Assembly (NCBI GenBank): GCA_958496175.1
Contig: OY292277.1
Location: 41,985,050-42,049,049 of the forward strand
From: Sisyra terminalis
Lineage: Eukaryota > Arthropoda > Insecta > Neuroptera > Sisyridae
Direction of reading: 5' to 3'
Length of the DNA: 64,000 nt
Positions 23,790 to 36,562 of this stretch are shown here, in pieces. The position numbers and the translations under genes were made by a program. Numbering within the stretch: the stretch's first letter is position 1; every line of letters begins with the position of its first letter. Under the pieces are notes generated by a model, which made no database searches, was not told the DNA's origin, and saw nothing but the letters and a program-made list of their open reading frames with translations.

Positions 23790-24190
23790 ATATATATTTT
23801 TCTTTTTTTTCTTTTTCCTCGACATTATCTGATTATAAATTAACCATTTTTGTCTTCAGAAGTTCTCTTATTTGTGATTTCCCCCTTTTAAATCTTGCCC
23901 GATGTAAGTTTCCTATCGTAGCGCTGGTCTTCTTATTCGTTATTTTCCAGAGACTTTTCAATTTAACACTTTTTTTGGCCATTTATAATCTGGCATTCTT
24001 TGGACATATCCATATCATTGTAATGCTATGTTTTCTAGTGTCCTTATTATAGAACATCTATCATATCTCTTCTATGATTATTTAACTTTCCTAGTAACTT
24101 TTAAACATCTTCTTATGTGGTCAAATTGTACTGTTCAAATTTTGTTTCTGAGGGTCATTGTCATTGGTCATATTTCTGCTACGAACAAAA
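23790..24190 (-). pseudogene. LINE C-terminal remnant, family 1, copy 2
   Basis: The minus strand from about 24022 downward reads GYVQRMPDYKWPKKVLN, a stop, KVSGK, RIRRPALR and ETYIGQDLKGGNHK. This is the C-terminal block of the same LINE family as 17590-18190 (there VQRMS...KKILNW...KGRSA), with only point-mutation stops. Upstream on the minus strand, to about 24190, weaker similarity continues with many stops. No RT core is left. The agreement of two independent copies is the best evidence for the family. Confidence 0.75.
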
Positions 24191-27100
24191 CTATATTTTG
24201 GATAATGCTTTGAATGATTCGTCTTTTGTTTTCTTTGGTAAGTGTGTTATTCCATAAAAGTTTAAGTTATATTTTCGTAGCTATAGAAAGTATAAAAAAT
24301 ATAGGGAAAACAAGGCACTTAATTTTTTACTTGAAAAATTTTCAAAGTATAAAATATTTCAAACTTCTTAAGCAAAATAACAATAGTAAAATCAAATAAC
24401 GGTTTACCAAACTATTTATATGTAATATTGTAATACAGACGATGTTGCACACGTTGGAAGAATGGGTTGTGTCCTATAAAATTATTTTTTGTGAAAAATA
24501 TCATTTAAAATGAAAATTTATTCAATAGTGTATATAAAACTAACACAAAAATTCAGTTATTGAAGTGCTTGATTTTTTTACAGTCGAAATAAGCAATTTT
24601 AGAGTTCACAATATTATTAATTAAACACGGAAAAACAATTTACTTGTATACAATTTTATTAAATATAATTTTTAGCTGGAAGTTAAAAATTATTAGAAAA
24701 TATTATAATTAAAATTTATTTGAAAATCAAGACGAGCTCACAATTAATTATATATAACATCTCAACAATGATATCAAAGCTCAAAGAAAAGGCTTTCATC
24801 ATAAACCTCGTATTAAAGTAATGAACCAAATTTTAATTCTTCGCATATACAATATGTGTACTTCTTCCATAGTCAAATTATAAAAGTTTATTGTTTTAAG
24901 AAAGTTGTCTTTTGAGACATTTTAATTACATATATAGGTTAGCAAAATTTGTGTGTTAATACAAAACCTACTTTGAATTTTATGTGGTAAAGTATTTCGA
25001 AGAAATTTTTATATTTTATTTGAAACGAAACGAACGTTTCTGTTTCAATGCAGATTTTATCTTTATAAATATAACGTCTATAAGAGGGAATAAGTCTTAC
25101 ATTAACGTAATTCAAAGCTACGACAGAAAGATAAATGAAAGCCGTTCTTTAGTGTCATCATCTTACCGTATTTTGTGGTGAATGCAAGTTTTACTTTAGT
25201 TACTGGTTTCGATAGATTTCGAAAAGACTTAGCTTCCGTTTAAAAGATGCTTCGATTGGCCGAAGCACGGTGGATTGGAAAACAAAATTAATATCATTCT
25301 GCAAGTAGGTACTTAGTTAAATGAGGTTTTCAATAAAACGAACTTATTGGATGATGGATGGTGCGAAGAAGGTACTTATCACATTCTATTTGCATTCTTG
25401 GAAAGTTTCAAATAGGCTTTATATTCACTTGAGATTTTCACAAGCACTTTTAGTCGTTAGTGTATAATTAGCCCAGTTAAGTGTGAGAAATGTGGATGCT
25501 TACTGTATTATTTAGAAAATTAAGTGGAAATTAACTCAAGGAGTTTATTGATGTGAATATAATTTTTATCAATTACGAATGCTTGAAAGAATAATATATA
25601 ATAGCCAGGTAAACTAGGTTTTTTTTTATTTTGGAAATAATTAGAATCTTTCGCGGGTCTTGTATTTAATACAATGCTAAAGCAATCGTAACGGCGACCT
25701 CTTAATTAATAAAGTTAAAAACATCGTTGTTAATTGTTTCGTCATTTATCTCTCTTTTGGGTAAAGTTCGTGGAAATAGAGCATTACTTTGATGTGCTTT
25801 GTGTTCTACAGAAATTTATTCCCTTCTATTCTCGACAAGCATGACTAACCCCATTACTTTAAAGCTTCGCTGGAAACCATGCTTAACTAAATGTACATCA
25901 TACATACTCGTTTCCACTTCTCAAATTATATGTTCATATTATAATGGTATACATGTGTACAGACAAAAAGGGTGAAATCTATGCTGGATGGATGACGGCA
26001 CGATGAAATGAATATCTTACAATTAAATGTTTTAGCGTAGCATTTTCCTTGCATTATTGACTTTGACTCTTCGATAAATTGGTGTTAAGAACAAAAAGAG
26101 CATATTTCATCCCTGTGGAAATCTAAACGTATAACTTTTGATTTGTTCTTTCGCATTTTATATTATTTACCAATAAAAGTTTAGAAAATGTAGGTTTATA
26201 TATTTTATATATTTTGAATGATTTTCAGATTTAAGGAATGAACAATTGAAAAAAAGATTTATGAGCAGTCTATGAGTGCAAATTAAACAGTTTAAGAAAT
26301 ATGCATAACAGCCGATATCCTTACAATACCAAAATAAATGTAAGGTACCTATGTGATTTCTTTCATCAAATTGTGCATTCAATACAAATAAAATGAATTA
26401 GTTGGTATTATGATAAAAAATGTCTTAGTATTTCTTAAGAGTATAAAGAAAATGGTATTCAAATAAAACATTTTGGGAAAATAATATTTTTCCAACGCAA
26501 AGTTCTTTCTCAATAAGTCCAAACACAGAAATAAAAAGTTTAGCAAAACTGTTTTCCTACTTTAGTTAACTTTAATCTTAGTCCATTTTTGAGAGGAAAA
26601 TAAAACCTTTTTCTTAGATTGCAGATCAGAGATTTATTTTATTTGGGTCATAATTAACAAAGTATACGTTAAGCTTCGTAGGATAACCTACAATTTCTAT
26701 TGAGCTATAAGGAAAAATGCACATGTATTTTCCACCTAAAATGACACCAATTGGTATTTGTTGCAATCCTTGAACTAAAAACGATTCTGACCTAATTAAA
26801 TGCATCATACAATTTAAGTAAAAAAAATTTTCTAATATCTTGAGTTAAAATTTTCATTTCAATAAGCAATATCATTTTGTATATATACTTGAAATATATA
26901 ACAACTTTTATTCTTTCCATTTAATCCTGTATTAGAGTATAATTTCATACATGTTTAACAAAATATGTCCAAAAACGCTCAATTTAATCTAGATTACTCT
27001 TTTCCTGATTTCTAATCAATGCCCGATTGAGATTCCCACGTGATTGAATTCTTCCTTTCAAAGTAAATTCGTGGCAAGATTTTTCAAATCGAAGTATTCT

Positions 27101-27874
27101 ATTCCATGTTTGAATAAATTAAGGATTTAAGTCTTTTTTCTTGATTTTTTGGGTTCTTCCCATCTTCTATTTACAGCATCCAATTTAAAACTTTTTTTTC
27201 TTAGAATACGATACATTTAACTAGGGCTACGAAGCTGAATTAGTTATGGATAGGCTTCGATTTTAGCTGTGAGACTATTTTTAAGGCTCCAAATAATAAG
27301 CAACAACTTCGTGACCTGAATTCATGCTTGATTATTACCCCAGCTCCGTCTCCAGTTCCGAGCTTAATTATCATAATTTTTGAGTTTATGCCATCAAACA
27401 TCAGTTAAAATTCAATTGAAGTTTGAATATTTCTTTTTAGTATTCCTTGTAAGTATCTGCTGTATTAGATATCCTACAGTACCAACACCATCTTTAATTT
27501 CATCCTCGTTGATATCTTTGGAAGATTTTGAAACCCTTAAATACTATATTAGTCATTTTTAACTGTATTGAATATAAAATTATCAGGAGTTGGAGGAAAA
27601 ATATTTTTTTATGGTTCCAACTTTAGTTTAAAGTTGGATTTAGTTTAAAGTTAATAAATTTAATTATTAAATTATTAAATTACTCAAGCTTTATCAAAAA
27701 TTTTCGGTTCCATGGTTCCGAACTTCGGCTCTAGCTATGATTTACAATAATTATTATCAATAATCGGCTTTTCTATATCTAATCTAAATAATACTGCTGC
27801 GGTCTTATAATATTCGAAAGTTTAAAACAATGAGATTGAAAACAGATGGAAGACAAAATGCTTTAAAAACTAAT
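24191..27874. other. Intergenic, mostly unrecognised
   Basis: About 3.7 kb. Possible old inverted ends near 27222 (CTAGGGCTACGAAG) and 27742 (inverted: CTAGAGCCGAAG) suggest a hAT-like MITE, but no target duplication was found. Short frames such as 26167-26382 (-) and 26626-26808 (-) lack any support. Confidence 0.45.
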
Positions 27875-28028
27875 AGTGCCGAAGTGGTTCTTGTAATCGC
27901 TCCAAAATAGGTAGGTATTGGGTTTAATTTTGCCACTTCAATATTTATTGATTTTCGGATTTTTATTAACTCTAGAGCCGCTAAAAATTTTAGTAGTTAT
28001 AACACAACGGTTTATAACAATAAAAAAA
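27875..28028 (+). repeat. tRNA-derived SINE, copy B
   Basis: The head GTGCCGAAGTGGTTC (A-box region) and CTCCAAAATAGGTAGG, then the B-box region TATTGGGTTTAA, match copy A closely. The body CGGATTTTTATTAACTCTAG and the tail TTAGTAGTTATAACACAACG end in ATAACAATAAAAAAA. The element abuts the LINE remnant at 28030-28390, so it probably inserted into it. Confidence 0.75.
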
Positions 28029-28029
28029 T

Positions 28030-28390
28030 GGTCTTTTATTTCTCTAGTGGATTTGTAGTCTTTAGTGATTGTATTTCCTTGATACTTTAATTGAACTTCA
28101 TTTTCAGTAGTGCATATATTCAGAAACATTATTTGGAGACAATTTTCTGCGTCTTATATCCTCAAGACTTTTTTGTATTTATTTTTGGCCTCTACGTTAT
28201 TTTAATGGTTGTTACACGATTCAATATCAGTTGAAGTTCATTTTATATCTTCTAAAAATAATAAACAAATCATTAGCATATTTAATAAATTTGACCAATT
28301 GGACACTCATTGATAAATTTCCTTATTTTTCCTTCGCATTGCTTGTCAATTATTTTGAACAGATCTTTAAATTTTAAACAAGTAAGGACC
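28030..28390 (-). pseudogene. LINE reverse transcriptase remnant, RTE-like
   Basis: On the minus strand a frame near 28270-28310 reads MSVQLVKFIKYANDLFIIFR, close to the NKSVQLxxYADDLxIIxR block of RTE-like reverse transcriptases with ADD changed to AND. Further on come RRKLSPNNVSEYMHY (compare NEEKTKYMxxSR) and STREIKD (compare SxEIKxRI). Frames are broken repeatedly. The reading is weaker than for the other LINE remnants, and the last residues run into the SINE copy B boundary. I cannot say whether it belongs to family 1. Confidence 0.45.
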
Positions 28391-28412
28391 TAGTAGTAAT
28401 AAAAATTTCTGT

Positions 28413-28845
28413 GATTTTTATGATTTCTTCTTATTTTTATGAATCGTCTGTTTTTCCATTTGACTTACGTTTGGGAAGATTCAATAATTTTTCCTAGTTC
28501 TAACAATCAAAGCCTTATAATGGTCAATGAATTACGCGTGTATTTTCTGAAATCACTTCAGTATTTTTTTGTGGAAAAAGGATAAAAATTTGGCTCTTTT
28601 CGTTTTTAAAATTTAAATGACAATACGATTTTTATGATTTCTTCTTATTTTTATGAAACTTCTGTTTTTCCAATTGACCTACGTTTTGGAAGATTCAATA
28701 AATTTTCCTAGTTCTAACAACCAAAGCCTTTTACCGATCGATGAATTACGCCCGTATTTTCTGAGATCGTTTAAGTAAGTTTTTGTGGAGAAAGGATAAA
28801 AATTTATTTTTTTATTTTTGTTTTTGAAATTTAAATAACAATACC
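28413..28845 (+). repeat. Two-unit tandem duplication, period 214 bp
   Basis: Unit 1 starts at 28413 and unit 2 at 28627, both with GATTTTTATGATTTCTTC. They stay aligned through TTTTTCCTAGTTCTAACAA-CAAAGCC, ATGAATTACGC, GTATTTTCTGA, GGATAAAAATTT and end near AATTTAAAT-ACAATAC. Identity looks close to 90 percent. No frame or terminal repeat is seen, so this is either a local segmental duplication or two monomers of a minisatellite-like repeat. Confidence 0.85.
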
Positions 28846-29179
28846 TTTGAAAATGATTATGACTTTGTCAGTGAAATAATTTACTATAGCATACATTGAT
28901 AACAGAAATTTGTAAAACCTTACCGAATGTTCATTTTCACTTTTGATTCAAATCATTTTACCAAGTGAATCCTTAATGAATATTAATCTGACGTGAAGGG
29001 AATACGTATTTATTCTAAACGAGGAAATACTCTAGACACCAACAAAACTGGCCCAAAACAAAAGTCGCTTCTAAATATACACGTTACAAAGTATTACCAT
29101 AATAAAGCCATATATAGTACATTCGTATGGAGTTTCGTTTATTTACATTCATGTATTTTCCTCTCTATATATATATAGC

Positions 29180-29310
29180 TAATGCTATTTGTAAATATGA
29201 CATTCGTCGGACGATGCCATGTGTGTAATCGTAATCAACAAGCTGCATAAGCTCACTCACTTATTCGTTCCTATCCTGCGTTACGAGCTTAATAAAACAC
29301 CCGAACTTGT
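29180..29310. promoter_or_regulatory. GC-richer island, possible regulatory element
   Basis: The stretch with TCGTCGGACGATGCCATGTG and TCCTATCCTGCGTTACGAGC stands out from AT-rich DNA on both sides and is closed in all frames. It contains AGCTGCATAAGCTC and a short inverted pair CGTCG/CGACG-like string (CGTCGGACG). Function is a guess. Confidence 0.2.
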
Positions 29311-30089
29311 TCTGAATTAAAGCATTTTAATTGTGAATAATTTCGTATCAAGATAATTAAAATCAAACTTAGTTTCATAATAAATTCACTCTAACGATAA
29401 GGATAAATTCTCGTTTATGTATCACTCAAATTTGATGACTATAAGCCATATTTCACTTTGCGGTTTAGTTTTGTCACAATTTATCTTATACGTGTTTATA
29501 TTTTATTCGCATAATAAAGGTTCAGACGAAAATATTTTATAACTGTTTGTGTTATTTTCGGGTTTATTTGAAGGGAAAATTCAATTTTTCAATTTCAAAA
29601 AGCTATCAATTTTAAATCAATAAATTCAAGTTTCGTATGTTTGACACGTGGAGAATTCAACGCACGAAAATCGTAAAGTTATGATAGGAATTCTTCTTAA
29701 ACATTTTGTGTGCGTACGTTTCATTTATTACAGAAATTTCAAATTTAATTTTGTTTAATAAAGTAAAAACGAAAACTTAGATTTTCGAAACTATTATTGA
29801 TAAAATAAACTGCTAAATTAATCTACTATTATTTTGATTATAATTAAAAAATATTGAAGAATTTCCAGAACTATACAAAAAATGAATTTTCAAGTTTATC
29901 AAAGGGACTATAATCAAGTTATTAATGATTTAAAAAAAATATTACCTTTAACTTACATGCAATGGTACATTGCATTACATTACAATTGTAATATTCCAGT
30001 TCTATGTACAGATGCTTTAAATCTCTGTAGAATGCCTACTGAAAGTAAAATAATAAAAAAATTAAAAAAAAATCACAAAACAATTTCAA
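29311..30089. other. Intergenic, nothing recognised
   Basis: The 84-codon frame beginning at 29882 starts with ATG but runs into the SINE fragment at 30090, so at least its end is not an ancestral coding sequence. Confidence 0.5.
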
Positions 30090-30210
30090 GTGGGTTCAAT
30101 CCTCGTATCGTGCAAATTTTCAATATTTCTGGATAACGGATTTAATTAACTCTAGAGTTGCTAAAGGACCTTAGTAGTTATAAAGCGATGGTCAATAACA
30201 ATTAAAAAAA
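30090..30210 (+). repeat. tRNA-derived SINE, copy D (5'-truncated)
   Basis: It begins within the B box (GGGTTCAATCCTCGTATCG), then AATATTTCTGGATAACGGAT, TTAACTCTAGAGTTGCTAAA, the tail TTAGTAGTTATAAAGCGATG, and ends ATAACAATTAAAAAAA. It retains the best-preserved B box of all copies. The lost head is typical of 5' truncation during retrotransposition. Confidence 0.75.
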
Positions 30211-33200
30211 CAATCTATATCAATAATTAGAATCTTCTCTTTAACTACTTTAAAAGCATTTCTTATAAATTATTATTAAAATACAATGGAATTTTATTTA
30301 ATAATAAATATTATATATGCAAAAATATAAAGTGCTACGATAACTATAAACAGTAAGTACTAATATTATAAAGATATTCCTGGTTTGTTTTTTTCACACT
30401 TAATGATTGGCTGGGCATAAAATGCAAGAACCTTACAATTTCCCGGTCGATTACTCCTCTATAGTATTCCTGATATGAAATAAGGTTTATTTGAGATTAT
30501 TTTTCCCCTTAAATTTTATCAAAACATTTTTATAAAGTCCTCAAAAGTACAAATTAGTATGAACTGTTTCCACGATATTTTTCAATGTCATTAGCTGTGA
30601 TCAAGGTTGTCATTTTCATGTTGTACAGGCTGAAAAGTGTTAATTATTTACTTTCTTCCTTATTATACCAACAAAGCTACTACTGAGGTATTTATTGATT
30701 CAAAAATTACTTTTAATAATAATAATAATAATGATAGACAACTTTTGTAGTTTCAAGATGATGAAAAAAAAAATTCTGAAAAACCGAGAAAAAATAGTCC
30801 CTAATCTCAAAAACGCTTAATCATGGAAAGTAATTATTGTGAAATTAGAATTTGGAAAGCATTTAGTTGTGTACTGGGCTTTTTCTTTAAAATCCCGAGA
30901 GTCAAAATTCAAGTTTCCCTAAAGGAATTTTGAAATAAGAGGAATATTTTTTTCTTTACTTATATGAAAAAATAATTTTAATCTCATTCTCAATAATTCA
31001 TAATAAAGGGAGCTTATTGTTATTTTTATGGACAACATTAAGTTGAAAAGGATACACAAAGATAGAATGAAATATTTCCTGAAATATACCTAGATCTTGT
31101 TTCTCACTTTTATAACTCATTAATTGAATTTACTAAAATTTATTCGACTGTAACTTTTGATAACTTTTGCTTTGGTAAAGTTACACCATTGAAATTGGAT
31201 CACAAATTTAAATATCAATGTCTAATGTTCCAAAATTTGGCTTCCAGTTTTATTTCTTAACTTGGATTTTGGATAAGACTATAGTTAGTGCTCAGCTTAA
31301 GTAGCTTAAGTATAGCAGAATTAATAAAGTATACAGAACTTTTGTTGTCGTTTAAACGACTAGCAATAAGAGCAATTACAATAAAATCAATTTTTTACCT
31401 AAGTGTTTATAAAAAATGAATTAAATTAGCATAACCATATAACCAACTTTTCACCAACAAATAAAAGATAAAAACAATTAACAAAAACTTTCTTTCATAA
31501 TCAGAGACTCTCATAAAAAGACTCTCTTTTTAACTAATGTTAAAGCGGTTAAAGCTTTAAAGAAAGTTTATAAGTATGCAATGCCATCTCTGTTCTAGTA
31601 GTAAAACGAAAAACATAAATGAAACGCACTGATATTATTTTAAATTCAAGTTAATATTTTCTCAATAAAAACGCTGGAACAGTGCTAAGAAGTGAAATAA
31701 TAACATAAATATAAAGACAATTTATAATCAAATAATAAATTAGTTACATTGCAGTTCGTACAAATTGGTTATTGTAGAGCTTAAACCCGCAATATATGTT
31801 CAAGTCAATATATTCAATATAGTTACAGAAAAAACTTAGCTAACCGAAAATACGAGAAGTAAAGATTTTTTTGTTTAATTTATGGCTTAAAATTGCTTAA
31901 AACGTGTGAAAGAGTTTATATAATTCCCTGTTTTATTAACATACGTGATACCTGCATTCCATAGTTGAAGTCGAAATTATAATTTGTTGTTATTAGGTAA
32001 AAAAATAAATAGTATTAATATTAATTAATTATTTTTCAAAGTTCCATCAAAATATTGCTTCATTCATATGAGCCCCGGAAATATATATTCAGGTGTATTT
32101 AATATAGGCAGTCATCTTTGCAAATACACCAAAATTAACTAATAGTTCAACATTAATTAGGCCAGTATTTCCTCATGTGCGAAAATCAGACATTCAGTGT
32201 AACTAAACTACTAATATAAACGAGAATTTCAAAACGTAAAATAGATGTTCAGCAAGGGTAGGCGAGGGTTAAATTAAAATCGAAGTTGGAACGCTGTGAC
32301 ATTATTAGTTATGAGTTACGATAGAATATTAGTTATTGAAGTCATCATTTAGTTCGTTGCAAATACAAATAGAAGTTACAAATGAGATATAAACACAATA
32401 TTTACTTAGGTAGATATTCGTATAATATAATACGTATTTTATTATGAACAATGTCATGTCAGTTTTAGTTAAACTCTAAAATTAATGTTGTCTTTATTTA
32501 ATCATTTTTATTTCATAATAATTTTTGTCTTTATAGCGATTTTATTCCTGAAACGTTGTTAGTTGTAATGTATTAAAAACATGTTCTAAAAATGTTCTTT
32601 TTTAACTGCTCCAAATAAGTGTTAACGTTTTTAATACATTTATTCAACGTTAATCAAAGAGTTAGAAAAAAAAACTTTGGATAAAATATTCAAAAAGGCA
32701 AACAGTTTACAATATAGACTTAATATTTTTTCATAGTTCGCTGATTATTGAGCAAAAAAATCTATTAACTCAAAAAAAGCAAATTATTCTCCTTGTTCTT
32801 TCCATATGTAAGGTAAATAAGAAAATCAACTACTAAGATCAATGATATCTTTAGTTTATCTTTAGTTAAGAACTCTTTAGTTTCACAGTTTGTTCACAGA
32901 TTGCCTACTTTAATTTTTGTTTTTCCTTGTATTTTACAGCTCATAATATTGTAAAATACTAGAATTGTGTAAAACATTAACTTCATTAAAATAAAAGAAA
33001 TCATTTTATAAAGGGAGACAAAAACTTCAAACCAATAGTCCAAATAATCAAAAATCATAATCGAATTTTTCTCTTTTTGTATTAGTAATAGTACTTATAA
33101 TTATATTTGTTCATATGATGAAGAAGAGAGAGCCCTTATTAATAACCTTTAGTACGATTTGAATAAAAGGCAAATTAGAAGATTAGATAAATAGATAAGA

Positions 33201-35417
33201 ATTTTTGAGGTCTCATCTCCATAAAAACCTAATAAAACGAAGTTGAAAAAGTAGGAATTTTAAATTCAATTTACAACTGTACAACTTAAAAACCAATTTC
33301 TTTGCTAACAGTTGTTTTCAATGTATTCATAATAAATAAAAATATATTGTTTATCAAATAATCAAATTTTAAGAATTTCATTGTTATTGAACCAACAACT
33401 TTTGACGTATTAAATCAGATACGTATTTTTGTTGCCAAGCAATCTTCTTCAGTAGTCATTAGTTGTTCTCAAGCGTTGGATCTCCTCATACCTTCTACAT
33501 GATGCACCTTAAAAAACCTCAAAACAAATTAGAGTCATTAAAGCATATGAACAGATTTTTAAATCTCTGAATGTTTAGGCTGAGTTCTTTGAGTAAAACT
33601 ATTGAGTTAGTTAAGAAGTTTCTGATCTCGCATCACAATATTCTTGTACTTTCAGAGTAGTATTTGGTTGATTGGTCATAATTTCACATTACAGGAAATG
33701 ATTAACTTTAATAGAGAATATAAAACATAACATCCTTCTCAAGACCATTTTAAATGCCTTGTAAAATAATATGGGAACCAGTACTTGAAATTTCTAGTTC
33801 GGAACGTCTTTTTGAATAAGCGCCTCGTCTTATTGTTCTTTGACCTTCAAAAAGTAATGAAAATGGGCTAAATTTTTCTCAAACGCTAATGTTTTTGGCA
33901 AAATTAATAAAATCTCAATCTACTTTTATTAGTAACCATATAACTAGCTCTAATTAATCTGGAAACCAAATAGTATGATTTCTTACATACTGGAATATTT
34001 ATACACTTCTTTCTTATTATGTTCCTGAAAAATTTAAGAAGTAACATTTACTCAATGAGCATTTTATTGCCCCAATTAAAAATTTATACAAAAAATGATT
34101 CTGAACTGAAGGTATATCATGATAATATCTTATTTTTTGAGCTCTTTACTATCGATTGATTATTTTTTAATGATTATAAAAGATCAGTTTTTACGGTAGT
34201 TCTTCTGAAAATCAATGTTTAGTATATATACCACCAATTCCTAACTTAATAGATATTGTCGAAACAGGAACTATATTATGTTCGATAGTGGCTACCTAGA
34301 TAGAGGAAGGTAATAAAGAGGACTATAATGTGATTTCCAGTATATGATAACTTGGTTTATTAAACTATTGCGGTCGTAGGAGTTCTAAGATTATTTTTTT
34401 TCTTAAAAAATAACTAAGGTTTATAAAAGATTAGAAACCTATACGTTTTACAAAACTTTTTCCTTATTACTTTGTCGCCTCATCTTGCTTTACTTAGTCT
34501 TTGTTCCCGAATTCTTTCTTCTAATTTTAAATTTCATGATTCCCATTTTTGGTATAAAATTCGAAAAAATCGTCAAAATAATCTATTCCTTAAAGAATTT
34601 AGTAAATTCTTACAAATTTTTATTCTAAGAATAGTGATTTTTAAAGAACAGTATTCCAATATAATTTTAAGATCTCCTATTGTATTCAGTGTATGATTTT
34701 TCGTGATATTTCAGATATAAATTTCAAAGTCTTACTTAAGTTGAAAAGGAAAATTCTTGAAATTCATAAAATATTCGAACATTTTCTTGAAAATTCAACA
34801 AACGTTAAACTCAAGTATATGTAGAATCGAGGGAATATTCTACGAACGAACAACTAAACTGTAGTCAATCTCAAATCATTAATATTTCCCTTTCAATCTC
34901 CGTTCGCTATAAAGACGAAAATATTATAAAATTGTAAATATAAATTTTACTTTACGATTTTCAACATAAAACAAAACGAATATGAAAATTTCGACTAAGC
35001 GCAATTATCTTTTTACGTTCCATTTATTTGCGAAAAGCATAAACAGTTAACTCGGCCGAATTTATTTTGAATATAAATATTTATTAGCCTCATCTTGTTT
35101 TCTATATTATACTTGGAATTTCGTTTTGAGTAATTAAAAAATCACAAAAAAAAATATCAATTCTCTTTCCAAAAGAATGTTTTTTAAATGTGAATTTTTC
35201 TTGATATTTAATAAATATGTTAATTGAGACAATATTTAGAATTTTAATAATAATAAAACGTTTTTAATTTTTATAAATATTTGTGTCTACTAAAGTACAG
35301 GGACATTAATTTACTCGACACTTTAATTTGATTAAAAAATAATATTGGCCCTGAAAACAGTGACTTGGTGAAAAAAAAACATATAATAAAACTCTGAGAA
35401 AGTGCCAAGAGAAGATC
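30211..35417. other. Intergenic, nothing recognised
   Basis: More than 5 kb of AT-rich DNA. A short (AAT) microsatellite lies near 30715-30735. Around 33430-33490 the minus strand reads GACTACTGAAGAAGATTGC, reminiscent of 3' parts of some retroelements but too short to call. Confidence 0.5.
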
Positions 35418-35436
35418 AAAAAAAAAAAAAAAAAAA
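35418..35436 (+). repeat. Poly(A) run of 19
   Basis: An uninterrupted run of 19 A. It might be the tail of a retroposed sequence ending AAGTGCCAAGAGAAGATC, but no body with partners in this window was recognised, so it may be a simple homopolymer. Confidence 0.8.
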
Positions 35437-35484
35437 CATTATTATGAAAACTCATTTCATTTTCCACAAAACAAGATATAATAG

Positions 35485-35720
35485 GGGTGGCACGTGCGTT
35501 TTTGTCGAGTTGTCGGCGGCGGCAGTTTTAATTATGGAAATGGACTTTGAAATATGCAGAAATAAAGCACCGACATTCTGATTTAACATACTATGATTAA
35601 TGTATAAATAAATTAAAATCAACCGTTCGTTTCGTGCTCCTCATTCCAATTGTATTTACCAGTGCTAACATTATACCACCACACGTTCTTTTATCATCCT
35701 ATTTCACCACACACCCCCAT
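35485..35720. promoter_or_regulatory. GC-richer island, possible conserved enhancer
   Basis: The block contains GGGGTGGCACGTGCG, GTCGGCGGCGGCAG, homeodomain-like TTTAATTATGG and ACTATGATTAATG, and a CA-rich end (TTCACCACACACCCCC). It has no open frame of note. A mixture of TAAT cores with a CACGTG E-box in an otherwise featureless desert suggests a developmental enhancer, but only by inference. Confidence 0.3.
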
Positions 35721-36560
35721 TGAAGCGACGCAACCAATTTTCAATATTGTTATTATTTATTCAGGGGGCATTACAAAAAAATTATAATTTTTGATTGTTT
35801 TTATCAATTTTTTCGGCTTGTTTGGCATTTACAATCGATTTCAATTGCTTGTAATGATTTACGATTTAATTTATTTGGCTTCAATTATTTTATTTTGAAT
35901 TACATCATTCAATTGATTCCCACAAAATTTCTATTTATACACAATCGATATAATGCAAAAAAAATCTACACAAATTTATAGCCATTAAACAAAAATAAGT
36001 TTTTCACTGGTTACTTTCAATTTCATATCAAATAGTGGATAGCAAAAGATAACTTAATTCTACTCAAAGAATATATTGAAATGTCTAGGAATCGGTACGC
36101 TAAATGCATAACTTTGGGCACTGACATTTTTTTTTATTAAAATAAATCATTATTTAAGTTTCAAAAGTTGAACCAATATTATAATTATTAATGGGGCATT
36201 AATGGTGACCTATATATTTGTGGATTGATTCACACGTTGGCAAATTTGCACATGGTACTTTGACTACTAATTTAAAATATTCGAAGAAAGCTCTGTCATA
36301 GTCATATATCATTAAAAGCTCTAATGTAGTCGCTATTTTATTCAAAAAATGGAGTAGATCATTATTTTATTTTATTCATACGGGTCCACCACAATTAGTT
36401 GATTTATGCTTCTTAGCTGTAGCATTGGGGCTCATTGTACTTTCTGTGTCTTTGTTTTACTTATTTCAGGCCAAGCAGCTTAATAAATTTTTTGCTCTTA
36501 ACGCTTTTTAGGTGCTTTCTGAATAATTCAGTACCAGAGTTTGTTACTCTCGGTTCCTTA
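35721..36560. other. Intergenic, nothing recognised
   Basis: AT-rich, no supportable feature. Confidence 0.5.
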
Positions 36561-36562
36561 TA

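Noticed and set aside
27219..27742. Possible hAT-like MITE with CTAGGGCTACGAAG and inverted CTAGAGCCGAAG ends
   Set aside because: Ends match only partly and no target duplication was found.
29882..30136. 84-codon frame starting with ATG
   Set aside because: Its end lies inside SINE copy D and it has no family resemblance.
33425..33490. Minus-strand GACTACTGAAGAAGATTGC, reminiscent of Penelope-like or other retroelement 3' parts
   Set aside because: Only a short phrase; no reverse transcriptase residues nearby.
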